DNA of 64,000 nt from Tetrapyrgos nigripes (Eukaryota; Basidiomycota; Agaricomycetes; Agaricales; Campanellaceae). Below the pieces are notes generated by a model, which worked only from the letters and a program-made list of their open reading frames with translations, ran no database searches and was not told where the DNA came from. The position numbers were made by a program, and so were the translations under genes. Shown here in pieces: positions 14,601 to 27,105 of this stretch. Positions within the stretch are counted from its first letter, which is position 1, and every line of letters starts with the position of its first letter. The stretch is from assembly GCA_013368315.1 (NCBI GenBank), contig JAACJM010000014.1, positions 496,001 through 560,000 on the forward strand. Reading direction: 5' to 3'.

Positions 14601-17600
14601 TGAGGGAAGGCTTTAGAAGGAGCCGGGATGGGAAATAGGTAGAAAACGCACCAAAGATATTTTCCCCATTATCGTCCTTCGACATCCACAGTTAAAAGAT
14701 CCTTCCGCGAACGAACGCTCGAGGGAGCTGAGCCGCCACCATTTCTAAGCCAAAAGGGCCACATTTCGGACCCTTCACTATCAGCCCATCACCCCTTTAT
14801 CAGACTCTCGCCACCCGCCACTGGTCGACTGCAAGGCTCTGGAAGAGAACTCATCGAGTCCTCCCGCTTAAGTCGCAGCCGCCGCATTGAGCTATCTTCA
14901 AGATCGTGCCGCTCGCCAGTCAAAGCTAGAAAACACGCCGCGGCGTCAACATGGTTTGGAGGACTGGAGTTTATCACCAAGCATGTACCTTTATTAGATC
15001 TCATCTTGAACTTGCAATGTGCCCGAGTGGTGGAATGAGGTAGTGCACGGAATCGAGCGAGTGTCTGCCTTCCAGTTGAAGTTGCTTCAAAAGGAGACCC
15101 ATGATTTCAAATTGCATACCTCCAGTAACGCGACGACATTTGAGCTGCTCGCTTAAGCTCCCCGACCCGACTGATGGACGTCCTAGACATCTCATGCCGT
15201 GTAATAAATTTCTCTCTCTCTCTCTGAACAGATTTGAAACCAAGTTGAGTTCCACTGGTGAGTTGCCATTCGCTGTATGCTTCAACTTCTGCAATATGAC
15301 CATTCTCATCAGCTTTTCAGCCTCAATACTACAACTGACACACTATCGGTGATCCTGTGTAGCCCTGACCCACTTTCAATGAGCCTCCGTCATCGTGATC
15401 AGCGCTTTAGCGCTTCGCCCCGGCCTTTCCCTCCATCTGTCTGACAGTCGCCTCTGCCATCGCCCTCCCGCTTCTCCCGCTCATATCAACCAAATCGTCG
15501 CGATGGTGCTGAGACCGTAGCCTGTGTGATTTCCGACATGGCCGAGTATTGCCACTGCGAGGACTTGTTCTTCAATTTGGCCTGGCATGTTGGTAGAGCT
15601 GCTGGAACTGACTCGTTACCGTCGCCACTTTTTCTTCCGCGTAACGTTATCGCGCCACCCGCTGGAATTGTATCAGGATTCCTGCGGACCTCCAGCACAA
15701 GTAAAACATCTGTCGTTTGTGGGAAAACGTAGACTCTACTCCCAATATCGAGGCGCACTGCACCTTCACCTAGATTCTCTTAACCAAGTAGTGAAAATGT
15801 ACCTCTGCCTTTTTTTTCGGTGCGATAATTTCGGAGGATCTTTCGGAAAATCGCCGGAAAATCTTAATATTTCATTCCAAGGCTGTTGCCAAATATTTGT
15901 CATGAAGGTAATCTGATTCGCTTGTCTCTCTTATGATTGTCTGTCTTATGGACCCGGTCTCGTGCTGTGCACTACAGTAAGCTGTGGTTTTGTTGCTTCT
16001 CCCGGTGGATATCCCAAAGCATGAAAATGGTACGTCACAGCTTATGGCACATCTGAGCATCTTTAGAACTTTAGAAAGGCATTGACACCGGAGAAAACAA
16101 TTTTATTCGTGCGTGGCGTTGTGATTCCGAAAGCCCTTAACTTTGGTATTTTGAGGTACGGATCAGTACCACATATCCTCGTCAAATTTCTACTAAACTT
16201 TCAAAATGAATTTACAATAGGAATTTCCAGTAACATTCCAGGCACTACTCTCTTCCAAGTCATGAGGAGTCTTCTACAATCACGGAATGTTTAGCGCTTC
16301 ACTCGATTGGTGTATCTTCTTCCCAGACCCTTTTAAGGGTCCTCTACCTCAAAGTACTCAGTATGTGATATCACCGTCCTGAAGTTGATCTATTTCTAGT
16401 CAGCTATACTGCTAGCGCACTATTGTGAGATGCAATCTCGATATGACCTTGTTTGAACGCCGCTGAGCTCAGTGACCTATTTCCGGTTGGGTGTAATGGC
16501 GGCGAACCGTGATTTTGATGATGGATATCCCGTTCAGTACATTTTACTCTCATCCTTCTGAGTAGAAGCCTGACTTGGGATGTCTAATAGTATGGACAGC
16601 TTGCTGCTTTGCTCGAGAGTCTTTCCCAAATACGCTACTTACAATCTACTTCGGCTCGAAAGAAGTCGACAGACCAACAACATCCAAATACCTGACAAAG
16701 GGACGAAACTCCGCCGTACTTCACTCACCCGCTAAGTTGGATTCCTTCAAGTTCCGAGTCATCGAATTGTATTTGCCAGTGAGTCTGCATGGCTCTACTA
16801 CTGTCTGTCAACCCACGCATTACTCCCTAGCTTCTCACCCGGTACACTTATGACTAGCCACAGGTGCTGTCCATTCTCAAGATTCTGCCCCCTCATCAGT
16901 CTGGTGACGATGCGCTTGACACGGTATCTTTCGTCCAACTACAATACCGGTTCAAGATTGCTCAGCAAGGCGTGAATGGCCCCTTTTATTGTCCTCACCG
17001 GATGCGCTTGTCTCTCCGTGGTCAGTGGCGTCTGCATGGTTGCTTGCCGTGTGCCCAGGGCATCAGTATCACGGCCGAGTACCAGTGGTATGTGTATGAA
17101 TATTCATTAACACTGCTGATCACCGTTGTCAGATAGGAACGATAAAAGTGACGACAGCATTTGAGGTGTTTAGGACGTAGTCATTGATCCTTGATAAATT
17201 TACTAATTTCAGGCTCATCAGCGCAACATTTTTACCTACCATTTCTGCTAGCTTTTCTTCTCACAAAATTGGAAGTTAATGCTGATACAATGAGACAAAA
17301 GAGGTATTTGTTCCGCTTGCCAAATTATGCATTGATACCTTGGCTCGTTCATTTAAGGGAAGCAGAAGATTCTGCTTGGAAATGCCGCAGCAATGTGTAG
17401 TTCCTGGGTGAACAGTTCGGACACAATAAGTGTGCACCACTCTATATGATTTCTGCTTTTTCTAGTATGACCTTCTTTCATTTAAGTGACTACAGAGCGG
17501 GTTTGGGCGCAAAGCTTAATCGACTTATCGCGAGAATGACCAACCTCCACGTTGGGTATTATATTGAGTAATGCAGGAGGCGGGAAATAGTGGATAAAAA

Positions 17601-18101
17601 TGGTTTAGAGCGATGCAACACGCCATATTCTAGTGCTTATTCAAGCTAGTCTAGACATCAGTTGTCGTCGATGAGATGGCACGAAAGACCTTGTATCGAT
17701 GAAAGTGGCGCAAGTAAAGAGAATTTCTGGTATGCTTTGAAAAAGACTTGCTCTATCGCAAACGTTCGAAGAAAAATCTGTATTACGATGGGCGACTCCA
17801 CTGTCTGTGGGTCTGGTTATCAGATGGATGCTCCTGCTACATGATGCAGTGAACGCAACCTCGTTGTGATACCGTCAGCCACACTCAATCGAAAGAAAAG
17901 AGATCGGCTCGGAGAAAAATGGATCTGGCTGATCGGGGATACAGATGCCCTCAAAAATAAGTAATCAGGGCGGTTCTGAAATGACAGGTCTAGTTCATGG
18001 GTAAATGAAAAAAGAGTATGTTTCGAATGAAATCCGCTGAAGAAATCCAGCGCGGAAACCGGCACTTGCCGGGAAGTCAGACTGGATTCTGTTCTACTCA
18101 G
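11685..18101. other. 6.4 kb gene-poor interval
   Basis: No gene could be supported between the MADS-box start and the next plus-strand gene. The part next to 11684 must contain the MADS promoter and 5' UTR. ORFs of up to 208 codons (minus strand 13167–13793) begin with non-ATG codons and have Arg/Ser/Thr-rich, shadow-like composition. Around 12990–13090 there are several short GGTTCAA/TTGAACC-like words in both orientations, but no clear terminal repeats or transposase domain. The interval may hold old, unrecognisable repeats or non-coding transcripts. Confidence 0.4.
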
Positions 18102-19732
18102 ATGTCGGATCCTAGCCTGAGGATACCCGCGCGTCCTCGCCTTCCAAAATCTTATACAGACCAGCAGCTTGCATTTTTGAAGGGGTTCGTTCTTCTTTCC
18201 AGCCCCCCATCTGTCTTCTGACCTGTTTCTCTCCATCAGACACCTTCCAGAGTTCGAGAGGCGTACCCAAGGGTCAGTTCGTGGAGATGCCAAGAAGTTT
18301 GCATTGGAGAGGGCGGCAGAGTTCATATCGACATTTGGGTTACCCGACGACTATGCTGGGGTAGAGGAAGCGGAGCCGCGTTTCAAAGAGGTGAGTAATG
18401 ATGAATGCATCAAGTTCCACGAATCTCATGCCTGGCATTCAAAAGCAAATCTACAATTGGTTCAAGAATACTGTGGGTAGGACGCGACGGAAGCTTGAGG
18501 GCAAACCAAGGTCGATGAAGAAGGCGCTGGAGAAGAGTAAGCGGCTTTTGAAAATCGACTTTGTCCTTGCCGGCCTGACCTTTATCCAGAGCAACAGCAG
18601 GAGAGTGCTGCAAACATTTCCCTTTCTCTAGGTTCACCTACGGGTGACACGTCCACGCTTAGTAACGCTTGGACTACCAACGTCGCAGCGCCTACAATCA
18701 TGCCCTATGCTGCAGCAGATCATTCTGGTCCCAGCACTTCAAACCAGACCCTTGCTCCCATTCCGTACGGAGGTGTTCAACCTAGTGCAGTCCTCACACC
18801 TATAACTGCCACACCCGCTCATCCTACCTCACACACCGCCCAGCATGCTCCCTCACATACAACGCCTCTTTCCGCCCACAGTCAACCATCTCCTCGACAA
18901 CACCACTCTTCTCTCGGCCTCGCAACCTTACCTATCACAACTGCCTCCTTACGGGAGGCTTTCATCACTGGAATTGACGCTTCCAGCTTAGCTTCGATGA
19001 TTCGTTCGTTTGTCATGTCCAATCCTCCTTCTCAAACGCCGCTCGTTCCAGTAGTGGACGCTCTTTTCGAAGCCGTCACGACTGACTCGTCTTTTAACCA
19101 AGAACCGCATGCGTATTTGCGCCGCTTTCTGGATGCATCAACTTGTTTTTCGTCCTCTATCGTCCACGCAGGCATCTCTGGACCGTTGGCAGGCCCCAGA
19201 GCCCTCCAGATGCAAATACGTAAATTCTCAATTTGGATTCCCAGCCCAGCACCATTTAGCTCGTCTTCTTCCACGATGGCCGATGAAGTACAACGAATCG
19301 CCAATGACCGTCAGCGGAAAAAGGACCATATCCAATGGGCACGTATTCATGCTGCAGCCTTGGAGTTGGGTGTGCTAAATCTGGGCCACTCTAACGACTC
19401 TGACAACTACCAAACCAGTCGGGTGTTTTCTGAAATGATGGCTCGTGACGCGGTCTGGGAGAAAGATGAAGTGGAGTGGGTTGCGGGGGTGTATGTCTTG
19501 AGAGCTGTCATACGGACGGCAATGCGTGGTGATCAGAGGCAGAGAGATGAGTATGAAGAGTTGCTCAGGACTTACGAAAATCGTTGGAAGGAGATGAGGG
19601 ACGAGGCAAGGCAAGCCCTGGTAACGGTAGGTATCCTTCAATCAGTGACCGAAGACCATTAACAAGTCACTCTTTCAGGATGTACTTCTTGCTACACGAG
19701 ACGACCTCGCCCTGCTGGACAGAATGTCCTAA
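18102..19732 (+). CDS. unknown-function protein, 471 aa, five exons
   Basis: Exons 18102–18184, 18240–18390, 18446–18536, 18590–19626 and 19679–19732 join with GT–AG borders and correct phase to 471 aa. The start ATG (MSDPSLRIPARP) is followed by a basic helical module with PEFERRTQGSVRGDAKKFAL and a basic YNWFKNTVGRTRRKLEG segment. That motif style recurs in agaric hypothetical proteins and looks capable of binding nucleic acid (inference). The middle is Ser/Thr/Pro/His-rich and probably disordered (about residues 125–195). The C-terminal 250 residues are mostly helical and charged. No catalytic motif is visible. Confidence 0.75.
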
Positions 19733-20289
19733 TGATTACTTTCACGTTTTGCTATCATTCGTTATCTCGGACTTTGGGAAATTTTGGGTATCTTCTTGTT
19801 TTCGTATGCTATCAGAAATGCCATGTTGTAGATTATTGTATCCTTATATACTCATGAAGAGAACTCCCTGTATCTTATCGCATGTACACTTTTCTCTCTA
19901 CATCTGGACTTGCATATTCTTCTTGTCTACTGAGCTCATCGCTATACCTCTTGTTGTACTACGTAAGTAGTGGAGAACCCTTTTTCAAACATCCTCTGTA
20001 TGCTTTCTCTTCATGAATCTAGGCAGTCCACAGAGCATGAAGTTGAACGACATTTGACCAGAACAATGTGGTCCTCGCGGGTAAAGTACAAAGTCAACCG
20101 CACTTCTACCCTCTCAGTTGCTTTTCTTTTCAAACCTCTGAGCAGGTACTCGATGAATGGGACTTAACCTTCGACTCGGCTCGCAGTTCCAAGGAGATTG
20201 TCGCCCAATCGCATCCTTATTGATGCATGTAAGTAAATAATGCAACAACAACGGTAAGGGTTCAGTAAACCTTTCAGTTATTCAAAAAC
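19733..20289. other. intergenic, no gene seen
   Basis: A pyrimidine-rich 3' flank of the preceding gene followed by sequence without a convincing ORF. The minus strand here would correspond to the lost C-terminal end of the S9 peptidase pseudogene, but I could not recognise the catalytic Asp or His regions. Confidence 0.4.
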
Positions 20290-22372
20290 GGCATAACGTA
20301 CCTCAAGCTCTGGGGATCCAGATTCCAAAACCATTACCTCCCAGTTTGAAACCCCGGCTCCGACTACAGCTGCTTTCAACCGGGATTTGGTGATCGCCAC
20401 CGCATACTGCAAGTGAGCCACCTGGGTCAAGAACAAAAGACCGGCGTTAGTATCCTGGTCCGAGATGCAGCGGTCCTGAGCGGCAAGTATAGTACAGACA
20501 ATAGCTCCAACCAGTGATGGCCAATCTCTCGGGATCTACAAGACCTTTATTGATGACTTCTGTAATCAATGCTTTCACAGTCTGCCCGGTCATTTTCGCC
20601 TACTCTTTGACTAGCTGCATATGCAAACTCATGTCCTGGTTCTTGGACTATGGCAAGAACATCATTTGCAAGTCAGTGGCAATCAGGAAACAGCCACTTA
20701 CTGCCTCCATAATTGGGTGAAATGACGAGGCAACCAGCGGAAGCAAGGAGCTCCCTCCAATTATTGGCATACGGCATATAATTTAAATCTATGAGTGAAG
20801 GGTCAAATTGGACAGGACGAAATCGAACCGCATGCATCGAGATACTTACCCGGAACATCACGACTGCAAGTGAGCCTGTATTAGAGCCATACACCGCCAA
20901 GCTCAGTGTACTTACCGGTAGGGGCCACCGTGAATACAGAGCACCGTAGGCAAAGGAGATTCGCCTCTGTAACCAGGCGGGTAGCGCATCCACTCAGTTT
21001 GGTCCAATTTCCCGCTTTGCAATACCAAACTTCGGTCTTAATGCATGCCGCATTCGCCATCCATTCTAGGTGAGACGACATTTTCTATCTCACACTAGGT
21101 GGGATCGAGTGTCCTTTGGAGTCAAGTACAACCTTTCCGTCCACCTCGACTCGGTTGGTCAAGCCCGAGCGAGTGTCATCGGCTTCTATACGGACCGACC
21201 AGAGATTGGGTGGTTCGTGTCTATAGCCTGAACTGAGAACCATGGCCACTACGAAATGAGGTGTCCCATCTGGTTTATTTGCGATATATCTCGCATCCCA
21301 GGCACCGAACCATATAGCCCCTTGGTTCGTTTGCCAGAGAGGCGCGACTTGGGTCCTGTGGTTCAACGGGCTTGAAGGTGGACTCAATACAGGTGTCCAC
21401 GTCAGAACACACCTCGACAGCGATCATTCCAACCCCTGTTGTTGTGCACACAGTGGAGATCCACTACGCCAACAGCATCTTCCGACATCCCGTACAATCT
21501 TTCCTAAAACATCCAGTATCCCGGTGAACAAACAACGCACGTGCACGCGCCTCGAGAATATTGGCAAGTTCGTAAATTTTGGAGGTCCATAATATGTCCA
21601 GTGTCAAGACTCAAGCCAAATATTTCGGCCCAAGGGAGAACGAGGCTAGGATTGCACCAGGAAGGATACTGATTTTCTCAAGCAGAGCTTCTAGCTCCGT
21701 GTACTCCACTCCCTCGTTCTCTCGTAACCGGTAGAGCATCTCCATACTATCCGAACAGAAGGATTCGACATGTCGATCGGATCGTATGTCTTCTAGATGA
21801 CGAGTCTCTACTGTGTCAATGGATCCTTCTCCCCATAACCTTTTGCGTCGTCGCCCTTCTCCTTTCCTGTCACACCGGCAATCTCGCCAGCTGTGTTTGG
21901 GGCGGAGAACGCAATGTAACTCCCGTCAGGAGATACCTCGAAATTCTGGATAGACCACCTTTTTGAGCTAGCAAGGACCAGTTTGAGTTCGTCCTGAGTG
22001 CCTGGCGGTGGTGCGATGTCCTCTGTCCTCATTGAAAATATATCCTTCCTTTCCCAGGTGCGGATCTATCCGAGAGAAATAAAACACTGCTTCCATCCTG
22101 AGAGAAGACTCCTGCTCGATCGCTGAACTGCCCATTAGTCAACGGTTTGGCGCTTCTAGGAACGTTGGTTTCTGCTATCCAAAGCCCAGACAGTACTCTG
22201 TCTTCTTGTAAAAGACTGTCACTTGATAGAGGAATTTTGTCCCTTCAGGGCTGATCTTTGGGTCACTAACTTTTTCTGTGGAGGCAATGAGAGACGGGGA
22301 GTATGATGGAAAGAAGCGAGGACTTGGGGGTGGTCTGAACGCCGCTTGTGAATGAAGATGGTCGCGGTGCAT
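20290..22372 (-). pseudogene. S9-family (prolyl oligopeptidase-like) serine peptidase relic
   Basis: Read leftward, several pieces in changing frames follow the order of an S9 acylaminoacyl/dipeptidyl peptidase: an N-terminal start at 22372 with KVSDPKISPEGTKFLYQV (about 22270–22210); propeller pieces (LFLSDRSAPGK; FEVSPDGSYIAFSAP; DDAKGYGEKDPLT near 21810); a later propeller fragment (21085–21387); the pre-catalytic region (YPPGYRGESPLPTVLCIHGG, about 20920–21000, in a shifted frame); and the hydrolase core NNWRELLASAGCLVISPNY (about 20715–20770). Near 20300–20440 the piece ending NWEVMVLESGSPELE is present, but the expected GWSQGG nucleophile elbow in front of it is replaced by unrelated residues. 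Stops and frame changes occur throughout. Active members cleave short peptides. This copy cannot make the enzyme. Confidence 0.7.
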
Positions 22373-22430
22373 TGATTTGAAATTGAGAGAGAGAGAGTAA
22401 TGGTCAACGAGTGTACCTCCTCGATGAGCT

Positions 22431-23180
22431 TGTACTGAGTACTGTCGAGTGGTACGTCGATGGGTATTTTCCGATCCAGGTCCCAGAAGCCCGAAGATGG
22501 TCGGAAATGAAGGTTCCCTTCCGTACCTTCCTAAATCGTTTGGATTTGCCGGCGATTGACCCGCCCTCCCCATTTGACTCTGAGTTGCCGTCTTTACCAT
22601 GAAATACATATTTTTTGATTTTGTGTCATGGCGTGATTTCCTTTTCTGACGATGGTGGAGGCCGTGAGCAGGAGGAGGAGGAGGAGGAGGAGTGGTTTAG
22701 GCTGGGATCAAGAACTGATACGCCGCCGCAAGGAGAAGCCTCGTGCTGCCTAGTGTCCTTGTCTTCTTTCAAAGGACGGCGCTGGGATTGGACGTGAAGC
22801 TGCTGTCCGTCCTTTGTCTTCACCTTGATGTCTCTCTTTCATTTTTCTGTTTCATTTTCCTTCTTGTTTTGTTTTTTTCCGTCGCGTCATTCTGACCAAC
22901 CGACTGGCCAGGGTTCACGCCAATCCTACGCTCCCAACGCTGCCAGCAGTGCCTCTGCACTCTCTTCTTTAAACCACTATACCTACATATCCCCATCCCC
23001 TACTAAACTCTGCTCACCCGAATCCGTACCCGACATTCCTAGCATTATTATAATATTATTAATTAATATCCGGCAGAAGAACCTGCGCCGCCGGTCAAAC
23101 CGTATGCTTCTGCTTCTTGGACTTCTAGGCCCTGGATCGGATAATACCCATCGACACTGTACTCGAGTACTGTCATGAGA
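22431..23180. repeat. imperfect inverted repeat, arms about 60 bp
   Basis: The plus strand at about 23117–23180 and the reverse complement of about 22431–22492 share the order CCTGGATCGGA, ATACCCATCGAC and a degenerate CAGTACTC/GAGTACTG part, separated by about 620 bp. This looks like an inverted duplication of one ancestral segment and not a transposon end, since no terminal target duplication was noticed. Confidence 0.55.
22671..22692 (+). repeat. (GGA)n microsatellite
   Basis: About seven tandem GGA units directly visible on the plus strand, in non-coding DNA upstream of the S9 relic. Confidence 0.85.
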
Positions 23181-23378
23181 AGGTGGTCCATTACGGTGAT
23201 TAAAGTTTAAGAAGCATAGGCACCTCTAGCTAGAGGTGTCCTGTGGTCGTCAACGTCTTCAGACGGTTGCGGTCTTGCAGAGCCGAGACATGCATTCTGA
23301 GGACGGGATGAACCTTTATTCAAAAGATTACATTTTTACAAGCGGAAACTACAAACATGGTCAATCCGGTAACATCGA

Positions 23379-24798
23379 TTAATCTTGCCAGTCTTTTGGC
23401 TGCAAGAAGACATGTGAGAAAACGAAGAGTGAAAAAACTGTGTCAAGAACGCACCTTAACCTCTGGTCCCACAGTCTTGATCCATATTTGAGGAATTTCC
23501 CTCTGTTCTTTCGCACCCTGCTCACCCTCGTCCCACGTATAACAAGTAGCAACGCCAAGCCTGGTACCGTCGCAATTGAAAGCAACACTTGCGACCGGGT
23601 TGTTGTACTTGGGGTATTGTCTTAGACGTTTCTTGATTTTGTGGTCCCAGATTGACACTGTCCCATCGGAGCCTGCAGATGCGAACGTGTTGTATCTGCA
23701 AAAATGACGACATGTCAGGTGGTACAACAACTAATAGTCGGTATACATACACAGGGTGGAATGCAAGAGAATTTACAGGCCAGACATGATCCTTGTCGCC
23801 AATGGTTTGACGATGGCACTTGAAGGCGTACTTCTTCTCTTGTGCTTCTGATGATGGGTCAAAGTATTCCACTGCGATTCTGCCTTCAACGGATGCCGTT
23901 GCGTAGCCTGAAGAAGCAGTCAGTCCCATTAAGGTCCAGAAAGCTGAAGGAATAATACCTTCTCCGCTCGTCATGCAAGCCAAAGACCTCGTCATGTACT
24001 TCAAGCTACTGTCTCTTTCCTGAGCAGGGGTCTGCATTTTTCGGACGTCGTAAATATGGAAGAGCCGGCTGGCCATTGCTACAACGAGATTGTTGTTGAC
24101 TATGTCCATTTGATAAATTCTCTCGGGCGTTTCGTGAGATGACTGTTCCGGGTTCTGAGCTCGAGAATCGAATATCCTGAGCGTCCTATCCCATGAACCA
24201 GAGATGAGGGCGTCTGAGTGTGCAGAAAAAAGGCCATGGTCAGAAAAGCTATTGAGAAATCGATCATGCCACGTACTGCGTTCTGAAGCATAGACCATGC
24301 TAGACACTCCATCATTATGTGACCCCAACACATTAGCTTTTTCAGACTCAAAATCCAGACTAGAACGATCGCATTCATTCTGGAATTTAGCATTAATTAC
24401 GGAACACACATAATGGCATGACTCACTATCGAACAGCAGTGTCCAAACCACCGCTAAAACCATGGGACGCGTCAGAGAAGCAGCAAGCAAGCACGGCTGC
24501 TCTATGATCAAATTTGCATTTTTGTTCACTAGGTCTTCCTCCAGGCGTGTCTTCTCCGATATCGTAGAGCCTGACGGTCTTTCCAAACAGGATTACAAGA
24601 ATAATAGACAAAGATTAAAACTTCAACATACAGTGTCCCATGATGATACAAGGAGATGTTGGGGATTTGTGGGCGAGAATCTAACTTTTGAGATGGTATC
24701 AAAAGGTGGAGTTGTCAAGAAGGTTTGAGGAGTATCTGGTGTGGAACGGAATGATCAGACATGGAAGATTGGCAGAGCCTGGAGAACGCACCGCCCAT
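23379..24798 (-). CDS. BUB3: spindle assembly checkpoint protein Bub3
   Basis: Eight exons join in frame to 339 aa: 24792–24798, 24632–24735, 24427–24578, 24277–24359, 23959–24213, 23751–23907, 23455–23695 and 23379–23399. It is a WD40 propeller. Diagnostic Bub3 features are SWDTTVRLYD, the GGLDTAVR blade, GRIAVEYFD (the AVEYFD motif separates Bub3 from Rae1/Gle2), FKCHR, FASAGSDGTVSIWD and the C-terminal VGPEVKPK. Bub3 binds Bub1/BubR1-Mad3 at unattached kinetochores and helps hold back anaphase. Length and motifs are normal, so the gene looks functional. The first coding exon is only 7 nt (ATGGGCG), chosen because the next exon has no in-frame ATG and the junction gives MGDTPQTFL with consensus splice sites. 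Confidence 0.93.
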
Positions 24799-25594
24799 TT
24801 TTGTGGAGGAAAGAGGTTTAAGTTGTGTTCGGTCCGGCGGTCCGACTCAGTTACAGCCTATGTAAGCCTTGCAAAATAAACAGACCACAACAACTTGGCA
24901 ATATTTGAAATTGGATCCTCAACTACTTGCGCCCCATTTTTCCGGATTTTACCAGAGGACTATGTAGCTGCACTCTAGTGCGTATACGTAGTTGGTAATA
25001 CTGATATATGCCGTCACTCCATGTTTCCATGACTCTAATATGCTCGAACAGATGCCAAAGATCATGTTTTGCCCATTTGTCGAAAATCGCTGAAATCCCG
25101 CGATTCCGTGAACACTGCCAGGGCCCAGGACAGGGTCAGAATGGAATCTGGTTAGTGCTTCATGACATACATACGCATTCAGTCGAATAATGCTTTGCCC
25201 TGGACAGATGTCAGGGTGCTGTTTTGGTTCATTAGGAAACGTGCGACAAATACTGCAGACTATCACCATCCTGAAGGCTGCAGGAAATGCTATACATCTA
25301 GTCGTGACAAGACAGGAATGAAAAAGAAGAATTCCTCGTTTTCTAAGCTACTTTTATCACAACCTTGCCAAACTGCGAGTCCAGAAGACTGTCGACGCAC
25401 ATACTAATGCCAGTGGGCACGTTGGGGTTAGGATACTATGGTGTGGGGGATGCCAGATGAAAGGATTGTTGCAAATCTACTTATTCTGCCAGTGTAATAT
25501 ACAGTCCTGGTACATCGCTAAAATCTAGTCGTTCTGACCTAAAAATTGTGACGAAAGAGCCTTTACAAGACTAAAACACGCAAGCCCGCTGCCC
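24799..25594. other. intergenic; BUB3 upstream region
   Basis: No supported gene. The segment next to 24798 must carry the BUB3 promoter. ORFs up to 106 codons are present on both strands but show no family features. Confidence 0.4.
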
Positions 25595-27105
25595 TCAAGA
25601 CCTGAAGAGTAGACCAGTCGTGACTCCCTCTTCGTCTCTTCCTCGCCATGGCCGCAAAGGACGCATCGTCAGCGAAGCCAAATTCTCCACTCCAATCTCA
25701 GACGCTTGCTGCGGATCTGGTATCCGGCTCGAATGTATCATCTCGAGGAACTCGGATTCCGGGAATGACACCAACTCAAATTCCAAGTCCAACTCCTTCA
25801 AACGAGGAAGTAAGACACAGTTCCGAGAATCCATGAGTAGTTGACCGCCAATCGTCGGAAATAGCGACTGTTTAGAGCGGAATCTGATTTGAGAGTGTAC
25901 TGGCGTTGTGGTTCAGAAACAGGTGGTCCCACTCCGTTTTCGGAGTCCCAGTAAGATTCTACCTCTGAATAATGATAGACCCATTTCTGTAACCCCGAAG
26001 TCGGTCCATTATCGTCCGTTTCGCATTCGTGGATGGTTAGAGCCGAGAGTGAGGGAAGTAGCTGGAGGATGGAGATAACAGTGGTGTCCACGGGAATGAA
26101 CATGTTCTCCAGTGTGAGGGAAGCCAGGGTGCAGCGAAAACAGGTGATGAAGGATGGGAGGATTTTGGAAAAGGACGTTATCAATTTATCGACCTCTTCT
26201 CGGTAATTCAATCAACGGCTAGGGTCAGCTGGTTGAGATGGGGTAAGGTGGGGTATTTGAAGAGACTCGAGATATCTTCTGCATCTTCTTCCATAGCGAT
26301 GGAGAGAGACTGAATATTGTGGGTATGAGGACTACTTTTCTTCAATGAACCTGTTTGCATGGGGTAAACCCGACACGGCGGGCCACATTAGCGGTGATTA
26401 AATAGCTGAGGGCCGCCGATCCAGAGACGTCAGGGAACGTCAGGCACATCCACTAACCCACTGGAAGGCTAAGTCTAGCGCTGGTGCTTTGGATGACAGC
26501 GTCGTCGAAAAGGGGTGCGGGTTTGAAAACGTTGTAGGCTTCCGGCAATGGTTGGATAGGAGTGTGTGGATGTGAAATCGAAATATCGACGTAACGCAAA
26601 GTGAGAGTGTGCCCCGAACAGGTGCACAACAATCTTCAAAGAGACCAGCACACAGTTAGTCGGAACCACATGCTATAGCACAATGGCGAATAAACCGGGA
26701 TTTATTTTTTGTTAAAAAGAAAAAAGAGATCGGTAGGAACGTGAAGACGGAGTCGGGCCCATCGAGAAGAATGTTCCGAAAGTAATTGAACACATTGTAT
26801 GCGAGCAGTGTGTCGTCCGGAAAGGATAAGTGCACTGTGCAGAGAAAGAGGAGACTGTCGTGATAGCGCAAGGTATGGATTGAGAAATGGTTCTACTTTC
26901 TCCAGATAGAAGGAATACTCGAGAAGAAGGGTTATGATAGACCATAAAACCAGTGTGTCCCGTACAAGCGTATGCCAGTCTGCCCAGACGTGCGACAGAG
27001 GGACTGGAGGAATTTCGACCGAGAACCTGACTGCACTTTCCGTGCAGCACATCCCAAAGATACGAGTGAGAACATGGGATGGAACCTGAAAGCGAACGGC
27101 TGCTC
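25595..27105 (-). pseudogene. F-box/LRR-type protein, decayed
   Basis: Read leftward from about 27105, an F-box-like start (VPSHVLTRIFGMCC, then SHVWADWHTLVRDTLVLWS) is followed by NPYLALSRQSPLSLH and CVQLLSEHSSRWARLRL. This is the layout of agaric F-box proteins, which present substrates to SCF ubiquitin ligases. The frame ends at a TAA near 26702. The expected continuation (YVDISISHP, PLPEAYNVFKPAPL, about 26470–26590) is in another frame. Leu-rich pieces at 25798–26211 (SLTLENMF; LLPSLSALTIHECE) and 25595–25834 (LLPRLKELDLEFE, ending in a Glu-rich RGRDEEGV region) complete the order, again with frame changes. Some breaks could be introns, but several have no splice signals, so I call it a pseudogene. 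Confidence 0.6.

Larger units (their letters stand above)
22373..23378. other. intergenic with GGA microsatellite and inverted repeat
   Basis: About 1 kb between the S9 relic and the BUB3 3' end, with no gene. It contains a GGA-type run at about 22671–22692. A roughly 60-bp segment at about 23117–23180 resembles, in inverted orientation, 22431–22492 on the other side (shared words include CCTGGATCGGA and AATACCCATCGAC). Confidence 0.55.
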
